From the NCBI GenBank assembly GCA_022793375.1, contig JAAWCS010000001.1:1-64000 (forward strand): a DNA stretch of 64,000 nucleotides. Direction: 5' to 3'. The stretch's first letter is position 1, and the number at the start of each line of letters is the position of its first letter. This stretch comes from Lachnospiraceae bacterium. Its GTDB lineage: Bacteria > Bacillota > Clostridia > Lachnospirales > Lachnospiraceae. Positions 34,339 to 41,809 of the stretch are shown piece by piece. Both the position numbers and the translations under genes were made by a program. A model generated the notes under the pieces. The model was not told the origin of the DNA, did not search any database, and saw only the letters and a list, made by a program, of their open reading frames with translations.

Positions 34339-36336
34339 ATGACGAAAAAAGAACTGTCAGAAAAATATCAGAACCTGCTGATGCGGATGCCGTCCAGAAG
34401 CTGCCGGGACAGCTTATCCGAACTGCAGCAGAAAATACAGGTGGTGGTGCGCCACGGCCGGCAGAAACGGATTAAGGACGAGACGCTGGTATCGGAACTT
34501 CTGCATCTGGTGCCGATGCTCAAGGGCTGCAAAGAAGAGCATCGCTTTGAGGCGCAGGCGGTGATCGCGCTGCCTCAGGTGCTGGCGGTATGCGACCGTC
34601 TGGCGGCGATCCGCCTGTCGGCTTACGAAAAGATCCGCGAGGATAAGCCGTCGTTAGAAGATCTGTTCGCCTTTTTTTACCATGGACAGAGAGAACTCTT
34701 TATTCTGCCGCCGGCCAAAGCATATCATACCCGCTACATAGAAATGCAGATTCTAACCAGGGTAAAAGAGGCAATCCCCCAGGCGCCGGCGCTGGAATAT
34801 CCGTTAGCCAGGGAGAAAAAACGCCATTTTATCCTTCATGTGGGTGCGACGAATACGGGAAAAACCTACGACGCGCTGCAGGATCTGCGGCGGGCGGAGA
34901 GCGGTGTCTATTTAGCGCCGCTTCGTCTGCTGGCGATGGAGGTACAGGAACGGCTGCGTGAGGACGGGATTTTCTGCTCGCTGCTGACCGGGGAGGAGGA
35001 AGAGATTCTTTCTTCGGCGACCGTGCTTTCGGCGACGGTTGAGAAGCTGGACGTAAACCATGCATACGAAGTGGCGGTCATTGACGAATGCCAGATGATT
35101 ACCGATCCTCAGCGGGGAGCGGCCTGGACGCGGGCGATTCTGGGCGTGCGGGCCGAGCGCATCCATCTGTGTATGGCCCCGGAGGCCGAGCGGATTGTAC
35201 GGGCGCTGATTGCCGACTGCAAGGACAGCTGCGAGATTGTCCGCCACCGCCGCCGGACGGCGCTGACGTATGTGGACAAGCCGTATCGCTTTCCGGCAGA
35301 TATTGAGGACGGCGACGCGCTGGTGGTGTTTTCGCGCAAGACGGTGCTGTCGGTGGCGGCGGAACTGCGCCGTGCGGGGATTCAGGCCAGCGTTATTTAC
35401 GGGGCGCTGCCCTACGCGGCCCGCAAGCGTCAGGTACGCCGTTTTCTGGACGGCGAATCCAAGGTCCTGGTGACAACGGACGCGATCGGCATGGGCATGA
35501 ACCTGCCGATCCGGCGGATTATCTTTATGGATATTGTGAAATTTGACGGCAAGGAACGGCGGATGTTGGAGCCGGCGCAGACAAAGCAGATTGCCGGCCG
35601 TGCCGGCCGCCTGGGCATGTACGATGAAGGGTTTGTGATGAGCGTGGAGCCAAACAGCGTGATCCGTGACAACCTGGAGACAAAGACGGAGGAAATCACC
35701 CAGGCGCGTCTGACGTTTTCGGAGGCGCTTTTGGAGGCGGATTACGCGCTGGAGGATTTGATCCGCATGTGGTCGTTTGCGGAGGTGCCGGATAAGTACA
35801 ACAAGATGAATACCGAGGGGCCGCTGTATCTTCTGAAAATCCTGCGAAAAGCGGGGGTCGACATAAGCGGCCGCGAGGCGAACGAGACGCTGTATCAGAT
35901 GATTACGGTGGGGTTTGATATCGAGTGCCGCGAACTTTTGGATCAGTGGCTCACAGCCTGCCTGGATTATTTGTCCGGGGAAGGCCGGCTGCTGTTTCCG
36001 GACTGCGGTGTGACGGATCTGCTGAAAATGGAGATTGCCTGCCGTCAGCTGGATCTCTATTATCAGATGTGCCATCGCTTTCATCTGCCCTGCGACGAAG
36101 AACGGGTGACCATGGAAAAGGACCGCCTGGCAGCGGCGATTGACAGCGCGATTGTCACGGATTTGCAGAATTACCGGCGGCGCTGCCGAATCTGCGGCAA
36201 GATCTTGCCGTGGAATACGGCGTTTGGCGTCTGCACGGAATGTTTTGACAGCCAGCACGCCCGCTACGGGGGCGGACGTTCGCATGCTCATCGGCATTCC
36301 CGTCCGGGCCGCCGCCGCTTGAGGCACTCAGGATAA
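34339..36336 (+). CDS. SUV3-like superfamily 2 RNA/DNA helicase
   Basis: The 665-residue protein has an N-terminal helical domain, an ATPase core with GATNTGKTYDALQDL (Walker A), APLRLLAMEVQERL, VIDECQMITD (DEAD-type box), and a second RecA domain with VVFSRKTVL, VTTDAIGMGMNLPIRRIIF and QIAGRAGRLG. The layout and motif wording are those of mitochondrial SUV3-type helicases that partner with RNA-degrading enzymes. After a C-terminal helical domain there is a four-cysteine zinc ribbon (CRICGK, CTECF) and a His/Arg-rich tail. The ATG at 34339 lies one base after the alcohol dehydrogenase stop, with only AGGCGG as a distant ribosome site, implying translational coupling. Its role in bacteria is not well defined. 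Confidence 0.88.
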   Translation: MTKKELSEKYQNLLMRMPSRSCRDSLSELQQKIQVVVRHGRQKRIKDETLVSELLHLVPMLKGCKEEHRFEAQAVIALPQVLAVCDRLAAIRLSAYEKIREDKPSLEDLFAFFYHGQRELFILPPAKAYHTRYIEMQILTRVKEAIPQAPALEYPLAREKKRHFILHVGATNTGKTYDALQDLRRAESGVYLAPLRLLAMEVQERLREDGIFCSLLTGEEEEILSSATVLSATVEKLDVNHAYEVAVIDECQMITDPQRGAAWTRAILGVRAERIHLCMAPEAERIVRALIADCKDSCEIVRHRRRTALTYVDKPYRFPADIEDGDALVVFSRKTVLSVAAELRRAGIQASVIYGALPYAARKRQVRRFLDGESKVLVTTDAIGMGMNLPIRRIIFMDIVKFDGKERRMLEPAQTKQIAGRAGRLGMYDEGFVMSVEPNSVIRDNLETKTEEITQARLTFSEALLEADYALEDLIRMWSFAEVPDKYNKMNTEGPLYLLKILRKAGVDISGREANETLYQMITVGFDIECRELLDQWLTACLDYLSGEGRLLFPDCGVTDLLKMEIACRQLDLYYQMCHRFHLPCDEERVTMEKDRLAAAIDSAIVTDLQNYRRRCRICGKILPWNTAFGVCTECFDSQHARYGGGRSHAHRHSRPGRRRLRHSG

Positions 36337-36366
36337 ACCGCATGCGCCGGGCGCGGTGGCCTTTTT
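36337..36366 (+). terminator. Possible terminator after the helicase gene
   Basis: ACCGC (36337-36341) pairs with GCGGT (36353-36357) around a GC-rich loop that can itself pair; a T5 run lies at 36362-36366. Confidence 0.5.
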
Positions 36367-36430
36367 GCAGGGCCGCTGCTAAAAAATTTTATAAGAAAGA
36401 TTAAGATTTTTTGTATATTTTAGAAAATCC

Positions 36431-36460
36431 ATGACATACGGCCCTCAATCGTGCTATAAT
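36431..36460 (+). promoter_or_regulatory. Predicted promoter of the xpaC-telA operon
   Basis: ATGACA (36431-36436) and TATAAT (36455-36460) are spaced 18 bp, 60 bp before the start codon. Confidence 0.65.
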
Positions 36461-36520
36461 GCAGTATGGAAATACTGGCTCAGGCGAAGTATCCTTGTGA
36501 AAAAATTTTCGGGAGGCATC

Positions 36521-38068
36521 ATGGACAGAAGAGATTGGAATGACATAGGTAAGGAAATCCGCAATGCGGTACAGGATGCCATCAGCAGCATGGATTTTGC
36601 CGACTTGAATCATCAGATCACGGACTCGGTCAATGAGGCGTTGGAAGAGATACAGCTGGCTTTTGACGGCGGCCGGCGGGCGGACGGCCGGGAAAGGGCC
36701 GGTCATTTTGGTGAGCAGGAGGCCCGCCGGCGCGCACAATACGAGCAGAAGCGGGCGCAGGAGATGCGCCGCCGCCAGGAGGCACGGCAGCAGGCGATCC
36801 GCCGGCAGCAGGAACGGGCGAGGGAGCAGGCTGCCTGGCAGAAGGAGCAGGCAAAGGAGGCAGAAGAGCGCCGCCGGGAGCGGGAGCAGATGCGGGCCGA
36901 GGCCCGCAGACAGGCCAGGAAAGCGCAGGACGGCAGCCTTTCACAGAAGGGTCAGTTTCTACATGACCAGGTCCGGGCCGAGGCCGGCTATATGCGAAAA
37001 GAAATTAGGCGGCGTGCCAATGTCATCGCCAGGCGGCCGAAGGGATCGGTGGCGCATGTCCTGTATACGGTGTTTGGCAGCGTCTGCCTGAGCATCGGGA
37101 TTTTGCTGGCGCTTTTGTTTGGCACGGTTGCCCTGACCGGCGACCTGGCTTTGGGCGGCCTGCTTGTCCTTCTGGGGCTGGTGATTGTGCCGGTGGGCGG
37201 CACCGGTATCTGGATGCTGCTTCGGGGGGCCGGGCATCGGGGCCGTCTGGGCCGTTTCCACACCTATGTGAATTGTATCCGCGACAAGGATTACATTAAG
37301 ATCGGCGAACTGGCAGCAGCGGTTCACCGCTCCGAAAAATATGTCCGCAAAGACTTAAAGAAAATGATTGAGTTGGGGATGTTCCCGCAGGGGCATATCA
37401 GCGAGCAGCAGAATCTGTTTATTTTGGATCATCAAACCTATGCCGAGTATGAGACCATGCGCCAGGAGGTGGAATCAAAGAGCCGGGCGATGCAGGCGGA
37501 GACACCGCAGCAGCAGCTTCTGCGGGAGACAACCGAGCGCGGCCGGGAATACCTGGCGATGATCCGCAAGGCAAACGACGCGATTCCCGGCGAGGAGATT
37601 TCAAAGAAGCTCTCGCGTCTGGAAAAGGCGGTCAGCCGGATTTACGAACAGATCCAAAAATCGCCGGACAAGTTAACGGAACTGCGCCGTTTCCAGGAGT
37701 ATTATCTGCCGACCACTCTGAAACTGGTGGAGACGTACCGGGAGTTCGACGCCCAGCCGATTGCCGGAGAAAATATTACGACGGCCAAGCGGGAGATTGA
37801 AGCGTCTCTCGATACGATCAATCAGGCGTTTGAAAAGCTGTTTGACAGTTTGTTTGCCGATACGGCGATGGATGTGTCAACGGACATTTCGGTACTGCAG
37901 ACGCTGCTGGCTCAGGAGGGACTGACGGAGGAGGACTGGAGAGCGGCCACCGAAGCGGAGGCAGAATATCTGTGGGATCTGCAGACGGTATCCGAAAACC
38001 AGGCGGCAGGCTCCGGCCAGGTAAAAGAGGCAGGGCAGGCAGCAGCCGGCCAGCGCCTGGGCGTTTGA
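36521..38068 (+). CDS. xpaC: XpaC-family membrane protein
   Basis: The 515-residue protein begins with an acidic helical segment, then a long Arg/Gln/Glu-rich coiled coil (about 70-145), two membrane helices (about 187-245) and a C-terminal helical domain typical of the XpaC family ('5-bromo-4-chloroindolyl phosphate hydrolysis' protein). A winged-helix-like stretch (IKIGELAAAVHRSEKYVRKDLKKM) follows the membrane part. XpaC and TelA genes are commonly paired; their exact biochemical role is unresolved, with links to toxic-anion and antibiotic stress. I chose the ATG at 36521, after CGGGAGGCATC, because the open frame upstream crosses the promoter. The telA-like gene follows after 28 bp with a strong ribosome site. 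Confidence 0.85.
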   Translation: MDRRDWNDIGKEIRNAVQDAISSMDFADLNHQITDSVNEALEEIQLAFDGGRRADGRERAGHFGEQEARRRAQYEQKRAQEMRRRQEARQQAIRRQQERAREQAAWQKEQAKEAEERRREREQMRAEARRQARKAQDGSLSQKGQFLHDQVRAEAGYMRKEIRRRANVIARRPKGSVAHVLYTVFGSVCLSIGILLALLFGTVALTGDLALGGLLVLLGLVIVPVGGTGIWMLLRGAGHRGRLGRFHTYVNCIRDKDYIKIGELAAAVHRSEKYVRKDLKKMIELGMFPQGHISEQQNLFILDHQTYAEYETMRQEVESKSRAMQAETPQQQLLRETTERGREYLAMIRKANDAIPGEEISKKLSRLEKAVSRIYEQIQKSPDKLTELRRFQEYYLPTTLKLVETYREFDAQPIAGENITTAKREIEASLDTINQAFEKLFDSLFADTAMDVSTDISVLQTLLAQEGLTEEDWRAATEAEAEYLWDLQTVSENQAAGSGQVKEAGQAAAGQRLGV

Positions 38069-38096
38069 TAACATGTATTAAGGAGGAGAAAAAGGC

Positions 38097-39260
38097 ATGG
38101 AAGAATGGAAGGAACTGCAGGCAGAGTCGCCGACACTTACCTTTACCCCGTTTGAAGAGACCGCGGCGCCGGCCGAATTGGCCGTCGAGGAGCCAAAGAA
38201 GGTCGAGCAGGTGATTTTTGACGAGAGTACGCTGAGCCCGGAGGAGCGCAAGATGGTGGATGATTTTGCGAACCAGATTGAATTGAGCAACAGCAATCTG
38301 ATCCTGCAATACGGCGCGGGCGCGCAGAAGAAGATGGCGGACTTTTCCGAGAATACGCTCAGCCATGTAAAAACCCGTGATTTAGGGGAGATCGGCGACG
38401 CGCTCAGCCGCGTGGTTTCGGAGCTGCGCAGCTTTGACGAAGAGGAAGAAAAGGGCTTTTTGGGGATTTTTAAGAAGGGCAGCAACAAGATTGAATCGAT
38501 GAAGGCCAAATACGCCAAGGCAGAGACGAACGTAACGCAGATTGTCCATGTGCTGGAGAATCACCAGGTGACGCTCTTAAAGGATGTGGCGATGTTAGAC
38601 AAGCTCTATGAGCTGAACAAGACCTACTTTAAGGAGCTGTCGATGTACATTCTGGCCGGCAAGAAGCGGCTGAAAAAGGTGCAGGAGGAGGAACTGCCGG
38701 CGCTGCAGAATAAAGCGGCTATGAGCGGGCTGCCGGAGGATGCGCAGGCGGTCAACGACATGCTCTCGATGATGAACCGCTTCGACAAGAAACTCCATGA
38801 CCTGGAACTGACGCGGATGATCTCCATCCAGATGGCGCCGCAGCTGCGCCTGGTGCAGAACAACGATACGATGATCTCCGAGAAGATCCAGTCCACGCTC
38901 GTGAATACGATTCCGCTGTGGAAGAGCCAGATGGTGCTGGCGCTGGGCGTATCGCATTCGGCGGAAGCGGCCAAGGCCCAGCGGGAGGTTACGGATTTAA
39001 CGAACGAGCTTTTGAAGAAAAACGCCGATATCCTCAAGACGGCGACGATTGAGACGGCCCGCCAGTCCGAGCGCGGCGTGGTGGATATCGAGACCTTGCA
39101 GCATACGAATCAGTCGCTGATTACCACGCTTGACGAGGTGATGCGCATTCAGGACGAAGGGCGCGAGAAGCGCCGCAGCGCCGAGGCCGAATTGGGCCGG
39201 ATCGAAGGCGAGCTGCGCAGTAAGCTTCTGGAAGTCAGCGGCGGAGCCGGCCGCAGATAA
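38097..39260 (+). CDS. telA: TelA/KlaA-family toxic anion resistance protein
   Basis: This 387-residue soluble, almost entirely helical protein matches the TelA family first described for tellurite resistance. It starts with a Pro/Ala-rich variable segment, then the family core (FANQIELSNSNLILQYGAGAQKKM, here cut for length, with the landmark QYGAGAQKK) and long charged helices with conserved IQMAPQLRLVQNN and NTIPLWKSQM. Genes of this family sit next to xpaC in many Firmicutes, and the pair probably acts together at the membrane under envelope or cell-division stress; actual tellurite resistance is not implied. Start after AAGGAGGAGAAAAAGGC. Confidence 0.92.
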   Translation: MEEWKELQAESPTLTFTPFEETAAPAELAVEEPKKVEQVIFDESTLSPEERKMVDDFANQIELSNSNLILQYGAGAQKKMADFSENTLSHVKTRDLGEIGDALSRVVSELRSFDEEEEKGFLGIFKKGSNKIESMKAKYAKAETNVTQIVHVLENHQVTLLKDVAMLDKLYELNKTYFKELSMYILAGKKRLKKVQEEELPALQNKAAMSGLPEDAQAVNDMLSMMNRFDKKLHDLELTRMISIQMAPQLRLVQNNDTMISEKIQSTLVNTIPLWKSQMVLALGVSHSAEAAKAQREVTDLTNELLKKNADILKTATIETARQSERGVVDIETLQHTNQSLITTLDEVMRIQDEGREKRRSAEAELGRIEGELRSKLLEVSGGAGRR

Positions 39261-39336
39261 ATTTCGATTGTAAGACATGAATTGCCGGGCCCTCCTATAT
39301 ATTATCAGTAAAAGAGAAATATGGGATACGACGGAC

Positions 39337-40155
39337 ATGAAAAAAAACGGGAAACAAATGGCAGTAAAGGCGGCGGGGACATTGGCTCTGTTCGCCTTTA
39401 TGTATCTGCTTGGGACCATGATCGGCGTGTGGGTGACAGCGCATCAAAACGCTTCGGCCCAGGTGTTAGAATCGGAAAACTGGGGGCTGGGCTTTGGCAC
39501 GGAGGGGCAGAAGCCGACGGGAAATGTGGGCGCCGAGGAACTTAAAAAATACGATGCCTGGTACGTGGCCCCGACCGAGGAAAAGGTGATCTACTTAACC
39601 TTCGATGCCGGATTTGAGAACGGCAATACGCCGGCGATTCTTGATGCCCTGAACAAGCACGGGGTATCCGCGACCTTCTTTTTGGTGGGCAATTACCTGG
39701 AAACAAGCCCGGAACTGGTAAAGCGGATGGTCGAGGAGGGGCATACGGTCGGCAATCACACCTACCACCATCCGGATATGGGGAGCATCTCGGACCGGAC
39801 AGCCTTTGAGGAGGAACTTACGAAGCTGGAGGCGCTTTATAAAGAGATAACCGGACAGGAGATGACCAAATATTATCGGCCGCCGCAGGGAAAATACAGC
39901 GAAAGCAATCTAAAGATGGCTAAAGAGCTGGGTTATCAGACGTTCTTTTGGAGCCTGGCCTATGTGGACTGGTATGAAAACGACCAGCCGACCAAGGAGG
40001 AAGCCTTTGATAAGCTTCTAGGCCGTATCCATCCGGGGGCGATCGTACTGCTGCACAGCACATCCGCGACCAACGGGGCGATTCTTGATGAGCTTTTGAC
40101 CAAGTGGGAGGAGATGGGCTATACCTTCCGGCCGTTAAGCGACCTGGCAAAGTGA
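39337..40155 (+). CDS. pdaA: PdaA-type polysaccharide deacetylase
   Basis: The 272-residue protein has an N-terminal membrane anchor or signal (about 8-30) and a NodB-type deacetylase domain. Motifs match the delta-lactam branch: IYLTFDAGFENGNTP, FFLVGNYLETSP, GHTVGNHTYHHPDMG, YYRPPQGKYSESNL and HPGAIVLLHSTSATN. PdaA removes acetyl groups from muramic acid during muramic-delta-lactam formation in the spore cortex. The start at 39337 is chosen because it places the charged MKKNGK directly before the hydrophobic stretch; an in-frame ATG at 39277 would add 20 residues and neither has a good ribosome site. It may be transcribed with the telA-like gene, 76 bp upstream. Confidence 0.88.
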   Translation: MKKNGKQMAVKAAGTLALFAFMYLLGTMIGVWVTAHQNASAQVLESENWGLGFGTEGQKPTGNVGAEELKKYDAWYVAPTEEKVIYLTFDAGFENGNTPAILDALNKHGVSATFFLVGNYLETSPELVKRMVEEGHTVGNHTYHHPDMGSISDRTAFEEELTKLEALYKEITGQEMTKYYRPPQGKYSESNLKMAKELGYQTFFWSLAYVDWYENDQPTKEEAFDKLLGRIHPGAIVLLHSTSATNGAILDELLTKWEEMGYTFRPLSDLAK

Positions 40156-40171
40156 CGCGGGGCGCGGCCGG

Positions 40172-41062
40172 TCAGAGATCGTCGGCTTCGGCGCACAGGT
40201 GCCGGATCAGCAGGTGGACGGACAGCGAGTGCTCTTTGCCCGGCTGGCTGATAATATAGGTGCCCCAGCTCTGGTTCTGGCAGCGAAGAGGCAGGATGCA
40301 GAAATTCCGCAGGGGAGTTTCCAGGCGCTGCGGCGGGCAGGACCAGGTAATGGCCCTGTGTTTGCGGGCCAGGGACTGTGTGGCCCGGTTGTCCTGGATG
40401 CAGAACAAAAAATCCGGTTCAAAGCCCTGGGTCCGGCATTCCTGCAGCAAAAAGCGGTGGGCGTGATTTTGAGCGCCGAAGGAGATGAAGGGCTGGCCTT
40501 TTAAATCGGCGATTTCCAGCTGCGAGCGTCCGCTTAAGGGATTCTCCCTGTGAATCTGCACGTAGAGACGGGTGTTCTGGATGCGGATGGCATTGAGCTC
40601 GGTTAAGAGGGCGTCGTAAGCGCCGACAATGCCGAAATCGGCTTTGCCGGAGAGAACGTCAAAGACAACGACGGCGTCGGAATTTTCGGAGAGCACGAGT
40701 TCAATCTGCGGGTATTCTTTTTGAAAGCTGAGCAGGGGGTCCAGCGATAAAAACGTCGCGGCCCCGAGTCCCATGGCGATGGAGACTTTGTTTTTCTGCT
40801 GTTGGCTGTGGGAGAGGATGTTTAATTCCATGGCGTCAAACTGGGAGACAAAAGGGCGGGCCTCCCGGTAGAGCCGCTCGCCCAGATCGGTAGGCTCCAG
40901 CCGCTTCTGGCGGGTGACAAACAGCGGGCCGCCGAGTTCCTCCTCCAGTTTCTGCAGTTTTTGGCGCAGAGCCTGACGGGAGAGAAAGATTTCGGCAGCG
41001 GCCCTGGCATAGCTGCCGTATTGATAAGTTGCAATAAAATAACGCAGTTCCTGTATATCCAT
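40172..41062 (-). CDS. LysR-family transcriptional regulator
   Basis: The 296-residue protein has an N-terminal winged helix-turn-helix (RYFIATYQYGSYARAAAEIF, then SRQALRQKLQKLEEELG and FVTRQKRLEPTDLG) and an effector-binding domain of periplasmic-binding fold (about 90-290). It probably binds a small ligand and controls a nearby gene. The adjacent divergent gene encodes a small coiled-coil protein, and beyond it lies a Tat-lipoprotein FAD reductase; LysR-type regulators often accompany such reductases, so that gene is a possible target though it is not directly adjacent. Start after CGGAGGCAGCT. The 3' end converges on the deacetylase gene with a 16-bp gap. Confidence 0.92.
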   Translation of the reverse strand: MDIQELRYFIATYQYGSYARAAAEIFLSRQALRQKLQKLEEELGGPLFVTRQKRLEPTDLGERLYREARPFVSQFDAMELNILSHSQQQKNKVSIAMGLGAATFLSLDPLLSFQKEYPQIELVLSENSDAVVVFDVLSGKADFGIVGAYDALLTELNAIRIQNTRLYVQIHRENPLSGRSQLEIADLKGQPFISFGAQNHAHRFLLQECRTQGFEPDFLFCIQDNRATQSLARKHRAITWSCPPQRLETPLRNFCILPLRCQNQSWGTYIISQPGKEHSLSVHLLIRHLCAEADDL

Positions 41063-41102
41063 AGCTGCCTCCGGGTGTTTGTGCGCTTTGGTGTCTCAGT
41101 CC

Positions 41103-41131
41103 ATCATACTGGTTTGTTTGAGAAAAGTCAA
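41103..41131 (-). promoter_or_regulatory. Predicted promoter of the lysR gene
   Basis: On the minus strand TTGACT (41131-41126) and TATGAT (41108-41103) are spaced 17 bp, 40 bp before the regulator's start. Confidence 0.7.
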
Positions 41132-41188
41132 TATTGAGATGCGCCAAACAAAAAAGGAGCGGCGGATACGGGAAAAGAGGAGGAACGG

Positions 41189-41668
41189 ATGTCGGAAGAT
41201 ACGAGAGAGCAGCAGGAGGAACAGTTTTTGCAGAGCTGCCGGGAAATGGAAGCGTTGATGGCGCGCCTGCCGGAAATGGAAAAGAAAAATGCGCTCTGGA
41301 AACGGATGTGCCAGGCAGAGCAGCTTTTGAAAGCAGGCGAAGCGTATGACCGCCTGGTAGCGGAGCGGGCTTTTCAGGAGGAGCAAAGAAAACGCTGTCA
41401 GGAAGCCGGAAAAAAAGGCCTTTCGGCCTATATCGAAGCGCAGATGGGGTATCGGCAGGGACCGATTACAGAGGCTAAGCGGACGTATGACAGGCTGCTA
41501 AAAGAAAGCGGGTTTGAAAGTGCGCAGGAGGCGCGGGAATGGCTTTCCTGCCGCGGGGAAAACCAGGAGGCGCTGAAACAGGAGATAGAGACGTTTCAGG
41601 ACGCGTACAGCCAGGCTCTGTTGGAATGCCAGCGGCTGGATAAGGAACTTTGCGGGGAAGAAGAATAA
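41189..41668 (+). CDS. Orphan coiled-coil protein, resembling an SbcC arm segment
   Basis: The 159-residue soluble protein is highly charged and predicted helical throughout, with heptad-like spacing, no signal peptide and a few cysteines. The part YDRLLKESGFESAQEAREWL followed by a charged helix recalls the wording of SbcC/Rad50 coiled-coil arms near the head (ALKEAGF..EEA...). The window has a complete sbcC at 8826-11579, whose own coil does not contain this segment, so this is not a local duplication. It starts after GAGGAGGAACGG, a very strong ribosome site, which argues for translation. I cannot assign a function. It lies divergent to lysR and ends at a long palindrome. Confidence 0.65.
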   Translation: MSEDTREQQEEQFLQSCREMEALMARLPEMEKKNALWKRMCQAEQLLKAGEAYDRLVAERAFQEEQRKRCQEAGKKGLSAYIEAQMGYRQGPITEAKRTYDRLLKESGFESAQEAREWLSCRGENQEALKQEIETFQDAYSQALLECQRLDKELCGEEE

Positions 41669-41673
41669 AGAAA

Positions 41674-41765
41674 GGGCTGTCGTAAAACCGGGTTTGATAC
41701 GGCATATGCACGCGTGCATATCGTATGTCATACCAAACCCGCGTTTTGCGGCAGCCCGGTTTTTT
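41674..41765. terminator. Long imperfect palindrome, bidirectional terminator
   Basis: GGGCTGTCG at 41674 pairs with CGGCAGCCC ending at 41757; AAAACCGGGTTTG pairs with CAAACCCGCGTTTT; ATATGCAC pairs with GTGCATAT in the centre. A T6 run follows on the plus strand (41760-41765). It lies between convergent genes. At 84 bp it is longer than an ordinary terminator. Confidence 0.75.
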
Positions 41766-41809
41766 ACGAAAAACCCAGCCGGTTTAACGGCCTTTTTTGA
41801 CAAAGAGGA

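Noticed and set aside
34912-36327. 471-codon minus-strand frame opposite the SUV3-like helicase
   Set aside because: The plus-strand frame carries every helicase motif; the reverse frame has none and no start context.
41674-41757. Insertion sequence or MITE suspected at the long palindrome
   Set aside because: No target-site duplication and no transposase; with its T-run it is explained at least in part as a terminator. Kept as a finding only for its length.
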